A DNA stretch of 64,000 bases from Alterisphingorhabdus sp038748365 (GTDB lineage: Bacteria > Pseudomonadota > Alphaproteobacteria > Sphingomonadales > Sphingomonadaceae): contig JBCDIZ010000001.1 in assembly GCA_038748365.1 (NCBI GenBank), forward strand, positions 372,001 to 436,000, written 5' to 3'. Position numbers and translations under genes: made by a program. The notes beneath the pieces were generated by a model that had not been told where the DNA came from, did not search any database, and worked only from the letters and a program-made list of their open reading frames with translations. Shown piece after piece: positions 9,403-17,661 of the stretch (positions are counted from its first letter, which is position 1; every line of letters begins with the position of its first letter).

Positions 9403-11634
9403 ATGGCATCGGCAAATATTCCCCCTTCCTTTGCAAACTGGTTTCGTGTTTCCGACAATGATGACGGCACCGATAATGAGCGGCGCTATGCCGTTGCCGA
9501 ATGGGCCATGGCGGCTTTGCTTTTGGCGATGCTCGCCATCACTACACAGATATTGACGACAGAGGATGCTGCCGACCGGGTCTTGCCCGCTATCTGGGCG
9601 TCCAGCCTGCTGATTGCGAACCTTGTGCCCGCAATGATGATTCTTGTGCTTATCGCGCGGCGTATCGCAAAAAACCGCGCGGAAAAGGCTATCGCCGGAT
9701 CCACCGGACGCTATCATACGCGCCTGGTCGGGCTATTCGCCATTGTCGCTGCTGTGCCAACATTATTGGTGGTTCTGTTTGCCTCGCTGTTGTTCCAATA
9801 TGGCGTGGAATTCTGGTATTCGGACCGCGCCCGTGGCGTGCTGGAAAACGCTAATGAACTGGCGCTTGGCTATAATGACCAGAGTGCGCGCGATGTGCGC
9901 AATGAAAGCCTTGCCATGGCAGGAGATTTGCGTGACTATATGTCACAGGCGCAAATTGACAGTCCGGAATTTGCCGAAGGCTATTCCTATCAGGTGGTCT
10001 ACCGCCAGTTTAATGAATCTGCCATTTTGGAACGCGGCGAAGATGGCGTGCTGCGCACTTCGGTTATCGTTGATCCCGAAAATCGCAATCTCGCTTCGCG
10101 CGTTACCTCTGAGATGCTGCAAGAGCTGCAATCTGGCAGTGATGTTGCTCTCGCGTTTACCGATGATCGCATTGAAGCGGTTACCATGCTTGATGCGCAA
10201 GGCGATGTTCTGCTCTATGCGTCGCGTGCTTCCAGCCAACTGGCGTTGAGCCAATGGGAACGTGCAAGAGCAGTGCTCAGCGATTATGATGCGCTATCAG
10301 GCCGCACGCGATCATTGCAATTGCGGTTCAATGTTGCGCTGTATCTTGTTTCGTTGCTTCTGCTTGCCGTTGCGCTTTGGGTTGCGGTCAAATTTGCCGA
10401 TAGAATGGTGGCGCCGCTCAGCGATCTTGTCGGCGCATCGCGCGAAGTAAGCCGTGGCAATCTGGCAACACGGGTTACCGATACAGGCGCGCGCGACGAG
10501 GTCAGCATGTTGGGCCGGGCTTTTAACAGCATGACTGAAAAGCTGGATGACCAGCGGCAAGCCCTTGTACGCGCCAATCACCAGCTCGATGAGCGCCGCG
10601 CCTTTATGCAAACAGTGGTGGAATCGGTCAGCGCGGGAATCATTTCGGTCGATGAAAAAGGCATAATTCAGTTGATGAACAGTTCAGCGCAAGAGCTGTT
10701 GATTGACGATAATCAAAGCTATGTTGAGCGCCCTTTATCTGATGTCGCGCCGTTTCTTGCCGATGTGGCAGAGAGTGACGAGGGCAGGGCAGTGGTCCAG
10801 TTCCGTCGCGGGAATGACATGCTGACCCTTGCCGCACGCAGCAGCCCCGGAGGTATGGGGCAGGTGATTACCTTTGATGACATTACCCAGCAGCTTCTTG
10901 ACCAGAGGCAAGCCGCTTGGTCCGATGTAGCCCGCCGCATTGCGCATGAGATCAAGAACCCGCTAACCCCTATTCAACTGGCAGCCGAGCGGCTGAAACG
11001 GCGCTTTGGCAAGGCGATTGGCGAGGATACAGATACCTTCCAGCAACTCACCGAGACGATCATCCGTCAGGTCGGCGATTTGCGCAATATGGTCGATGAA
11101 TTCTCATCCTTTGCCCGCATGCCGAAACCGGTGTTCCGCGAAGAGAATCTGGTCGATCTGGTGCGGCAAGCGGTGTTTATGCAGCGTGTTGCCAATCCGG
11201 GTATCACCTATACGACCGATCATAATGTCGAAGAGCAGAGCTTCTCCTGTGATCGCCGCCAGATTTCACAGGCGATTATCAACTTGTTGAAAAACGCGGC
11301 TGAAGCGATTGAGACCAAATATGAAGCTGAACATGACGGCAATGACACTGAGCATCTGCCAAGCGGTAATATCTCGGTTTCAGTAGAGGCCCATAATAAC
11401 ACTGTCGCCGTTATTATCTGTGATGATGGTGTGGGGCTTCCAGACGATCATGACCATCTCATTGAGCCCTATATGACCACCCGCGAAAAAGGCACTGGTC
11501 TTGGTCTCGCGATCGTGAAGAAGATTGTCGAAGAGCATTTCGGCACCATCGCCTTTGCCACCTCCGAAATGGGTGGCGCAAAGGTAACCCTTAGCTTTGA
11601 TACTAGCATTTCCCCAGACCCGGTGAGTGAATAA
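9403..11634 (+). CDS. ntrY: Membrane sensor histidine kinase NtrY
   Basis: A 743-residue kinase. Hydrophobic segments near residues 28-50, 62-85, 100-125 and 300-325 anchor it, the third and fourth flanking a periplasmic region. A HAMP segment (FADRMVAPLSDLVGASREVSRGNL), a PAS domain, the H-box VARRIAHEIKNPLTPIQLAAERL and an ATPase domain (INLLKNAAEAIE, DDGVGLPDD, GTGLGLAIVKKI) follow. ATG 9403 is chosen; a TTG at 9373 would add ten unconvincing residues. Relatives sense nitrogen or redox state and phosphorylate NtrX, whose gene follows 1 nt later. Confidence 0.93.
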   Translation: MASANIPPSFANWFRVSDNDDGTDNERRYAVAEWAMAALLLAMLAITTQILTTEDAADRVLPAIWASSLLIANLVPAMMILVLIARRIAKNRAEKAIAGSTGRYHTRLVGLFAIVAAVPTLLVVLFASLLFQYGVEFWYSDRARGVLENANELALGYNDQSARDVRNESLAMAGDLRDYMSQAQIDSPEFAEGYSYQVVYRQFNESAILERGEDGVLRTSVIVDPENRNLASRVTSEMLQELQSGSDVALAFTDDRIEAVTMLDAQGDVLLYASRASSQLALSQWERARAVLSDYDALSGRTRSLQLRFNVALYLVSLLLLAVALWVAVKFADRMVAPLSDLVGASREVSRGNLATRVTDTGARDEVSMLGRAFNSMTEKLDDQRQALVRANHQLDERRAFMQTVVESVSAGIISVDEKGIIQLMNSSAQELLIDDNQSYVERPLSDVAPFLADVAESDEGRAVVQFRRGNDMLTLAARSSPGGMGQVITFDDITQQLLDQRQAAWSDVARRIAHEIKNPLTPIQLAAERLKRRFGKAIGEDTDTFQQLTETIIRQVGDLRNMVDEFSSFARMPKPVFREENLVDLVRQAVFMQRVANPGITYTTDHNVEEQSFSCDRRQISQAIINLLKNAAEAIETKYEAEHDGNDTEHLPSGNISVSVEAHNNTVAVIICDDGVGLPDDHDHLIEPYMTTREKGTGLGLAIVKKIVEEHFGTIAFATSEMGGAKVTLSFDTSISPDPVSE

Positions 11635-11635
11635 T

Positions 11636-13012
11636 ATGGCGCTCGACATACTGATTGTTGACGATGAAAAAGATATCCGCGAGCTTGTCGCGGGCGTGCT
11701 TGAGGATGAAGGCTATAATTGCCGCACTGCAGGCGATAGCGATGCCGCTTTGCAAGCGATCGATGAACGTCGCCCTGCATTATTGCTGCTTGATGTCTGG
11801 CTGAAAGGCAGCAAACTTGATGGTCTGGAAATCCTGGACGCTGTCAAGGAACGCGATCCGGAATTGCCGGTGCTGATCTTTTCCGGTCATGGCAATATTG
11901 ATACCGCGGTTTCCGCTGTGTCTCGCGGAGCGATGGACTTTATCGAAAAACCATTTGAAGCCGAGCGGCTCATTCATCTGGTCGCACGCGCGACCGAGAC
12001 TGACAGGCTGCGCCGTGAAAATGCACAACTGCGTCAAAGAGTGGGTGTCGCTGAAGAATTGAATGGCAATTCTTCGGCCATTAATTCTGTCCGTGCCACA
12101 CTCAAAAAAGTGGCCACAACCGGTAGTCGTCTGCTGATTACAGGCCCTGCAGGCGTCGGCAAGGAAGTGGCGGGACGGTTGCTGCATAGCTGGAGTCCCC
12201 GGGCTGATGCGCCCTTTGTCACCGTCAGCTCTGCGCGCATGATACCGGACCGTTTTGAAGAGCAACTTTTTGGTCAGGAACAGGATGGCAAGCTGGTGCA
12301 AACCGGTCTGCTCGAACGCGCCCATGGCGGAACGCTGTTTCTCGACGAAGTCGCTGATATGCCGATTTCTACCCAGGCTAAAATATTGCGAGTGCTGACC
12401 GAGCAGAGCTTTATGCGCGTCGGTGGTGACCGGCAGATCAAGGTCGATGTGCGCATTGTTTCTGCAACATCAAAGGACTTACAGGCTGAAATCAGGGAAG
12501 GGCAGTTCCGTGAGGATCTCTTCTATCGCCTCAATGTCGTACCCGTGGCAATTCCGCCTTTAACTGAGCGCCGCGATGATATTCCTGCATTGGTTGAACA
12601 TTATCTTACCCGGCTTGCGGTTGAAAATGGCATCACTTCACCTGTGGTAAGCAGTGAAGCCATGGCGGCGCTGCAGAGCTATGACTGGCCAGGAAATGTA
12701 CGGCAATTGCGCAATCTGGTGGAGCGCATGGTGATTTTGGCACCGCATGGCGAGGTATCACAGATCGAAATTGACATGCTGCCAACCGAGATTGTTCAAG
12801 GCGATAGCGAGCAAGGGTTTGGCGTATCTACGCTTACAGGCGTCCCGCTGCGTGAAGCACGCGAGAATTTTGAGCGGGAATATCTCAAAGTGCAGATTCG
12901 CCGTTTTTCGGGAAATATCTCGAAAACAGCGACATTCATTGGAATGGAGCGCTCCGCCTTGCACCGTAAGCTTAAACTTCTCGGACTGAATGAGCGCAAA
13001 TCTGAAGGATAA
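11636..13012 (+). CDS. ntrX: Response regulator NtrX (GAFTGA motif absent)
   Basis: A 458-residue partner of NtrY. The receiver domain has VDDEKD and predicted phosphorylation site D53 (LLLLDVWLKGSKLDG); the AAA+ domain has Walker A GPAGVGKEVAGRLLH and Walker B LFLDEVADMP; the C-terminus is a Fis-type DNA-binding domain (ISKTATFIGMERSALHRKLK). Where NtrC has GAFTGA, this protein reads EQDGKLVQTGLLE, so activation of sigma-54 RNA polymerase is doubtful. A role as a conventional DNA-binding regulator of respiration or envelope genes, as in other alphaproteobacteria, is more likely. ATG 11636 is preferred over GTG 11627. Confidence 0.92.
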   Translation: MALDILIVDDEKDIRELVAGVLEDEGYNCRTAGDSDAALQAIDERRPALLLLDVWLKGSKLDGLEILDAVKERDPELPVLIFSGHGNIDTAVSAVSRGAMDFIEKPFEAERLIHLVARATETDRLRRENAQLRQRVGVAEELNGNSSAINSVRATLKKVATTGSRLLITGPAGVGKEVAGRLLHSWSPRADAPFVTVSSARMIPDRFEEQLFGQEQDGKLVQTGLLERAHGGTLFLDEVADMPISTQAKILRVLTEQSFMRVGGDRQIKVDVRIVSATSKDLQAEIREGQFREDLFYRLNVVPVAIPPLTERRDDIPALVEHYLTRLAVENGITSPVVSSEAMAALQSYDWPGNVRQLRNLVERMVILAPHGEVSQIEIDMLPTEIVQGDSEQGFGVSTLTGVPLREARENFEREYLKVQIRRFSGNISKTATFIGMERSALHRKLKLLGLNERKSEG

Positions 13013-13097
13013 TTGTCATAATCCCGGTGTAGGTTACGCATAATTTACAATAAGCTAGAATTGGTCTTTGTATTCGGCTAAGGCAGCATTATTGTTC

Positions 13098-13126
13098 TTG
13101 AAGTGTATCAATGTGACCTTGATAAT
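13098..13126 (+). promoter_or_regulatory. Predicted sigma-70-type promoter of hfq
   Basis: TTGAAG and GATAAT are separated by exactly 17 nt, a close match to the housekeeping consensus, 20 nt upstream of the hfq start. A strong ribosome-binding site AGGGGG lies at 13137-13142, 4 nt before the ATG. This implies hfq-hflX can be transcribed independently of the ntr genes. Sequence match only; not tested. Confidence 0.55.
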
Positions 13127-13146
13127 TACAAAACACAGGGGGTCCA

Positions 13147-13641
13147 ATGACCGAGAAAGCAACATCTCTACAGGATCTTTTCCTGAATACCTTACGCAAG
13201 AGCCGCATGCCGGTTACCATGTTTCTGGTGAAAGGCGTGAAACTTCAGGGTGTTGTAACCTGGTTCGATAATTTCTCGATCCTGCTGCGTCGCGATGGCC
13301 AATCGCAACTGGTGTATAAACATGCGATTTCCACCATCATGCCATCACAACCGATGGACCTGCAGGAATTTTATAACTATTCCTCAGAAAGCCGCAGCAA
13401 AAACAAGAATCTACAGGATATTTTCCTAAGCGCAGTACAGGCATCGGAAACGCCGGTGACAATGTTTTTGGTCAATGGCGTAATGCTGCAGGGCAATGTT
13501 GCGGCCTATGATCTGTTCTGTATGTTGCTGCAACGCGATGGTATGGCACAGCTTGCCTATAAGCATGCAGTTTCCACAGTACAGCCCGGTGGCCCGATTG
13601 ATCTCACCAGCGAATGGGACGACAACAGCACAGATGACTGA
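13147..13641 (+). CDS. hfq: Tandem double-domain RNA chaperone Hfq
   Basis: A 164-residue protein with two complete Hfq (Sm-like) folds, about residues 8-70 and 89-151, offset by 81 positions. Both keep the QD near the start, the MFLV-G-LQG strand and the YKHA(I/V)ST Sm2 signature (57-63 and 138-144). They differ where RNA contacts are made: domain 1 has basic rim residues R17, K18, R20 and K32, whereas domain 2 has Q98, A99, E101 and M113. Three chains would form a pseudo-hexameric ring. Hfq pairs small RNAs with mRNAs. Tandem Hfq has been noted in sphingomonads. The next gene, hflX, follows 14 nt downstream. Confidence 0.95.
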   Translation: MTEKATSLQDLFLNTLRKSRMPVTMFLVKGVKLQGVVTWFDNFSILLRRDGQSQLVYKHAISTIMPSQPMDLQEFYNYSSESRSKNKNLQDIFLSAVQASETPVTMFLVNGVMLQGNVAAYDLFCMLLQRDGMAQLAYKHAVSTVQPGGPIDLTSEWDDNSTDD

Positions 13642-13655
13642 GAATTTGCTGCGTT

Positions 13656-15011
13656 GTGAGTGAGACTTTTGTACCTTTAGATGAGCGCGAAGGCATCAGC
13701 TATGGCGCTCGCGCGATCCTTGTTTATCCCGATATCGGCCATCATCCCGGCATCAGCCAGCAAGAGCGGCTTGATGAGGCGAGGGGGCTGGCCGAGGCCA
13801 TTGCCATCAACGTGGTAGAGAGCAAAGCCTATACACTGCGCACAATTCGGCCGGCGACATTGCTCGGCAAGGGCCAGCTCGACGAGCTGAACGCGCTCAT
13901 AATCGCATATGAAGCAGAATTGCTAATCGTTGATGGCGCGCTCAGTGCCATTCAACAGCGCAATCTGGAAACCGAGCTGAAGGTCAAGGTGATTGATCGC
14001 ACCGGGCTGATACTGGAAGTTTTCGGTGATCGAGCCGCAACGCAGGAAGGGCGACTACAAGTCGAACTGGCGCATCTCGATTATCAGGCAGGTCGCCTTG
14101 TGCGTAGCTGGACCCACCTGGAGCGGCAACGCGGCGGCTTTGGCTTTCTTGGCGGCCCGGGTGAGACGCAGATTGAATCTGACCGAAGAATGCTCAATGA
14201 ACGCCGCGCCCGATTGCGGCGTGAGCTGCGCGATGTAACACGCACTCGCGGGCTGCAACGTAACCGTCGGCAGCGCCAGGGTTGGCCGCTGGTGGCTCTG
14301 GTTGGCTATACCAATGCCGGTAAATCGACGCTGTTCAATCGCCTGACCGATAGCGATGTCATGGCCCGTGATATGCTGTTCGCTACGCTTGACCCGACCA
14401 TGCGCGCGATTGAATTGCCAGGCATCGCCAAAGCGATCTTGTCGGACACAGTGGGCTTTGTATCCGACCTGCCGACACAGCTTATCGCGGCTTTCCGTGC
14501 CACACTGGAGGAAGTGCTGGCGGCCGATCTTATTCTGCATGTGCGCGATATTGCCCATCCTTTGAGTGGTGAGCAAAAGGCGGATGTAGAGTCGGTCCTG
14601 TCAGAAATCGGTGTGGTTTTGCGCGATCAGGATGGAGGTGAGGGGGCACAACTACTCGAAGTGTGGAACAAGGCGGATCTGCTCAACGACGATCAACGCG
14701 CCGATGCACATTTCGCCATGCAACAGTCTGAAGAACCTGCGATATTGGTATCGGCTCAAAGTGGGGAAGGGCTGGATCAGCTATGTGACGTCATGGCGGC
14801 AATGCTACGCAGCGGCGAAAAGGTGGAAACCGTCCGCATAGCCCATAGCGAAGGCCGCCAGATTGCCTGGCTGCACCAGCATGGACATGTTCTCAACAGC
14901 AGCAGTGACGCTGAATATTGTGACCTGACTGTAGGTATGGCCCCAGCTGACTGGTCGCGTTTCTGGCGCATGTATCGCGCCGCTAGCCAGTCTTTGCCTC
15001 CGAGCGCTTGA
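13656..15011 (+). CDS. hflX: GTPase HflX
   Basis: A 451-residue ribosome-associated GTPase that splits stalled or stress-damaged 70S ribosomes in relatives. The N-terminal HflX domain ends with the glycine-rich GFGFLGGPGETQIESDRR; the GTPase domain has GYTNAGKSTLFNRL (P-loop), DTVGFVSDLP (G3) and NKADLL (G4). It starts with GTG at 13656, 14 nt after hfq, the usual alphaproteobacterial arrangement. The last 29 nt overlap the 3' end of the convergent mazG. Confidence 0.94.
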   Translation: MSETFVPLDEREGISYGARAILVYPDIGHHPGISQQERLDEARGLAEAIAINVVESKAYTLRTIRPATLLGKGQLDELNALIIAYEAELLIVDGALSAIQQRNLETELKVKVIDRTGLILEVFGDRAATQEGRLQVELAHLDYQAGRLVRSWTHLERQRGGFGFLGGPGETQIESDRRMLNERRARLRRELRDVTRTRGLQRNRRQRQGWPLVALVGYTNAGKSTLFNRLTDSDVMARDMLFATLDPTMRAIELPGIAKAILSDTVGFVSDLPTQLIAAFRATLEEVLAADLILHVRDIAHPLSGEQKADVESVLSEIGVVLRDQDGGEGAQLLEVWNKADLLNDDQRADAHFAMQQSEEPAILVSAQSGEGLDQLCDVMAAMLRSGEKVETVRIAHSEGRQIAWLHQHGHVLNSSSDAEYCDLTVGMAPADWSRFWRMYRAASQSLPPSA

Positions 15012-15783
15012 CCTGCTGCCAAAGCGCTTCCTGTGCATCGAGCGAAAGCGATTCAAATGCGCCTTTGGCTTCACTTTCCATTGCCTTGAAGCGGCGCTCA
15101 AATTTGCGATTGGCATCACGCAAGGCAGTTTCGGGATCAACGCCATAATGCCGCACCAGATTGACTGCGGCAAAGAGCAGATCGCCCGCTTCCTCATGGC
15201 GTTCGGCATCGGTTGTGGTTTCAGCCAATTCATCCATCTCTTCTTCGAGCTTGGCTGCACAACTCTGCGCTTCAGGCCAGTCAAAGCCGGTGCGTGCAGC
15301 CCGCTTTTGCAGCTTTTCTGCACGCATCAGGGCAGGTTGGGCATGCGCCACGCCATCGAGCGCGCTGGACATACCTTTTTCTGTGCGCTCGCGTTTCTTG
15401 ATATCTTCCCAATCCCATTGCTCGACGGATTTATCGGCAAAGATATGCGGATGACGCGCAACCATCTTACCGCAAATGCCATCGATCACCTGTTGCAGCG
15501 TAAAATGCCCAGCCTCATTGGCCATCTGGCTGTGAAACACAACTTGCAAGAGCAGATCACCTAGTTCACTGCGAAGATCGTCCATATCCTCACGATCAAT
15601 CGCATCGGCAACCTCATAAGCTTCCTCAATCGTGTAAGGCGCGATGCTGTCAAAGTTTTGTTCCAAATCCCAGGGACAGCCGCCATCAGGATCGCGCAAA
15701 CGCTGCATGATCTTTGCGAGAGGACGCAGATCAGCTTCAATTTGTGAAATTCCGTCCGAGAGGGGCTTAGTCTGAGAAGGCAT
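14983..15783 (-). CDS. mazG: Nucleoside triphosphate pyrophosphohydrolase MazG
   Basis: A 266-residue enzyme that hydrolyses NTPs/dNTPs to the monophosphate and pyrophosphate, cleaning the nucleotide pool. Two MazG domains are visible: the first with GGCPWDLEQNFDSIAPYTIEE and the metal-binding EEAYE...ELGDLLLQVVFH, the second with EEEMDEL...EEAGDLLFA. Length matches the family. It is transcribed from a very AT-rich region and converges on hflX with a 29-nt overlap. Confidence 0.93.
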   Translation of the reverse strand: MPSQTKPLSDGISQIEADLRPLAKIMQRLRDPDGGCPWDLEQNFDSIAPYTIEEAYEVADAIDREDMDDLRSELGDLLLQVVFHSQMANEAGHFTLQQVIDGICGKMVARHPHIFADKSVEQWDWEDIKKRERTEKGMSSALDGVAHAQPALMRAEKLQKRAARTGFDWPEAQSCAAKLEEEMDELAETTTDAERHEEAGDLLFAAVNLVRHYGVDPETALRDANRKFERRFKAMESEAKGAFESLSLDAQEALWQQVKRSEAKTG

Positions 15784-15840
15784 ATATTAATCCGATAATA
15801 TATATTATGTTAAATTATATTGCATTCTTAATCAAATGTT
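15784..15840 (-). promoter_or_regulatory. AT-rich region with 14-nt palindrome upstream of mazG
   Basis: The 57 nt before mazG are strikingly AT-rich compared with the surroundings and contain the perfect palindrome ATAATATATATTAT at 15795-15808, only 12 nt from the start codon. On the minus strand TATAAT occurs within ATGCAATATAATTTAAC. This probably holds the mazG promoter and perhaps an operator; no regulator can be named. Confidence 0.35.
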
Positions 15841-15860
15841 TGGAGAGGATTTAGCTAAAT

Positions 15861-16091
15861 CTATTGTCCGTCACCTGTCGAATTCTGCTGCTCACGGCCA
15901 GGCGTATCATCATCGCCTGACATATTCTGAAAAAACGAAACAGCGAGAAACGCGGCTCCAAAAATTAACACCCATATGGCTGCCATCTTCACGGCTTTGC
16001 CCAATGGCAAGCGATATGCGAGCAACGCACTGCCAACAAGCGCCAAAGCGCCAATGCTGTGTACCAGCGAGATACTATCCCATTCGCTCAT
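15861..16091 (-). CDS. Small membrane protein, two predicted helices
   Basis: A 76-residue product with two hydrophobic segments (about residues 9-25 and 33-53) and a polar acidic tail, so probably an inner-membrane protein. The segment around AYRLPLGKAVKMAAIWVLIF recalls the membrane part of alphaproteobacterial TIGR02281-type aspartic proteases, but no protease domain follows; this resemblance is tentative. Its start overlaps the stop of the MBL-hydrolase gene by 4 nt, placing it last in the long mltB-to-tatD run. Function unknown. Confidence 0.65.
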   Translation of the reverse strand: MSEWDSISLVHSIGALALVGSALLAYRLPLGKAVKMAAIWVLIFGAAFLAVSFFQNMSGDDDTPGREQQNSTGDGQ

Positions 16092-16888
16092 ATATCCACC
16101 TGCCAGCCATCATAGCCGACAATGGCTCTGTTGCCGACCTCTGCGCATAATGTGCGATAATCCATGGATTTGTCGAGATGTGTTAGCACCACATGCGTTA
16201 CTTCGGTCCGCTCAGCCAGTTCAAGCGCTAGCGCAAGATGCGCATGGCTTGGATGCGGCTCGCGGCGAAGGCAATCGCTGATAAGATAATCACAGCCTTT
16301 ATAAAGGCTGATCATATCGTCCGTTATTTCTGAAAAATCAGTAGCATAGCTAACGCTCTTACCAGCATGGGATATCCGCAAGCCGGTAGATTGCACTGAT
16401 CCATGCGGCTGATCAACTGCCGCGACTTGCACATTGGGCGCGATGGTAACTGCTTTGTCACGCCCGGTTTGCTCTATAACTGTCATATCGGCAATGCTGA
16501 CATAGCCACCATCTCCGGCAAAAATATAACCGAAGCGCCGGTTCAGTGCATCTGCAGTGTAAGGCCTGGCAAAGCCCTGTAGCGGATTGCCTTTGTTGTG
16601 ATATGTGAACGGACGCAGATCATCTATGCCATGGCAGTGATCGGCGTGATCATGTGTCCAAAGCACATGAGTCAGATCATGGATGTCATTATCAAGACAC
16701 TGGTTTCTGAGATCAGGCGCAGTGTCGATGATAATGCTGACTGTATCACCAGATTCCATTGGAATTTCAATGTGAAACGAGACACGACTGCGCCTGTTCC
16801 TAGGCTCATTCGGGTCGCAATCACCCCAATCATTACCAATCCGTGGAACCCCTGCGGATGTCCCGCATCCGAGCAGGGTCAGCTTCAC
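16088..16888 (-). CDS. MBL-fold metallohydrolase, PhnP-like
   Basis: A 266-residue metallo-beta-lactamase-fold protein. It starts MKLTLLGCGTSAGVPRIG, has the dinuclear zinc motif WTHDHADHCHGIDDLRPF, and further metal ligands in SDCLRREPHPSHAHL and HVVLTHLDKSMDY. This is the PhnP/phosphodiesterase-like branch of the superfamily, whose members hydrolyse cyclic phosphodiesters; the substrate here is unknown because no phn genes are nearby. It overlaps tatD upstream by 4 nt, a conserved pairing in alphaproteobacteria that suggests a nucleic-acid or nucleotide role. Confidence 0.85.
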   Translation of the reverse strand: MKLTLLGCGTSAGVPRIGNDWGDCDPNEPRNRRSRVSFHIEIPMESGDTVSIIIDTAPDLRNQCLDNDIHDLTHVLWTHDHADHCHGIDDLRPFTYHNKGNPLQGFARPYTADALNRRFGYIFAGDGGYVSIADMTVIEQTGRDKAVTIAPNVQVAAVDQPHGSVQSTGLRISHAGKSVSYATDFSEITDDMISLYKGCDYLISDCLRREPHPSHAHLALALELAERTEVTHVVLTHLDKSMDYRTLCAEVGNRAIVGYDGWQVDI

Positions 16889-17661
16889 GGCTGCGCCTTG
16901 GTGAAGAGCTGATAGAAATTCAGCGCCGTGGTTTCAAAAAGCTTTTCCGGTTCTTCACCGCGTAATTCGGCGACAAATTCACCGGTATTGCGTACAAAAG
17001 CAGGCTCTCCGCGTTTGCCACGATGCGGCACCGGCGCCAAAAACGGTGAATCCGTTTCAATCAGCAGTTTGTCGGACGGGATTTGCTTCGCCACCTCTTG
17101 CAATTCGCGCGCATTCTTGAACGTCACAATGCCGGAGAGCGACAGCGGAATATCCCATTGCAGCATCTGGTCAGCAAAAGCCTGGTCGGCGGTGAAGCAA
17201 TGGATAAGACAGGGGAAAAGCCCCCTCTCCCGCTCCTCGCCCAATGTACGGATTGTATCCTCTTCAGCATCGCGCATATGGATGATCATCGGCAAACCTG
17301 TTTCGCGTGCGGCGGCTATATGAAGCCTCATACTGTCCTGCTGGCGCTGGCGATCACTATGGTCGTAATAATAATCAAGACCCGTCTCGCCGATGCCAAC
17401 AACACGCGGATGCTCTGACGCAGCCATCAGTCGCTCCAGCGCCAGATCCTCATGATCATCGGCTTCGTGCGGATGGATGCCGACACTGGCCCAGACATCA
17501 TCCTCACGCTCGGCGGTGGCGATAACATCATCCCACTCGCTCTCGCGCGTCGAGATGTTGAGCATGGCGGTCACCCCTGCCCCTCTAGCACGTGCCAGCA
17601 ATTCCGGCTGATCCTCGGCCATGCCTTCATAATTGAGATGGCAATGGGAATCGACCAGCAT
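16885..17661 (-). CDS. tatD: TatD-family metal-dependent hydrolase
   Basis: A 258-residue TIM-barrel amidohydrolase-like nuclease. Motifs: VDSHCHLNYEGM at the start (metal-binding HxH), GETGLDYYY near residue 90, IIHMRDAEEDT near 135, HCFTAD near 160 and IETDSPFLAP near 205. Relatives are 3'-5' DNases/RNases or D-aminoacyl-tRNA deacylases. Its ATG overlaps the metG stop by one nucleotide (TGATG), so it is translated after metG. Confidence 0.92.
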   Translation of the reverse strand: MLVDSHCHLNYEGMAEDQPELLARARGAGVTAMLNISTRESEWDDVIATAEREDDVWASVGIHPHEADDHEDLALERLMAASEHPRVVGIGETGLDYYYDHSDRQRQQDSMRLHIAAARETGLPMIIHMRDAEEDTIRTLGEERERGLFPCLIHCFTADQAFADQMLQWDIPLSLSGIVTFKNARELQEVAKQIPSDKLLIETDSPFLAPVPHRGKRGEPAFVRNTGEFVAELRGEEPEKLFETTALNFYQLFTKAQP

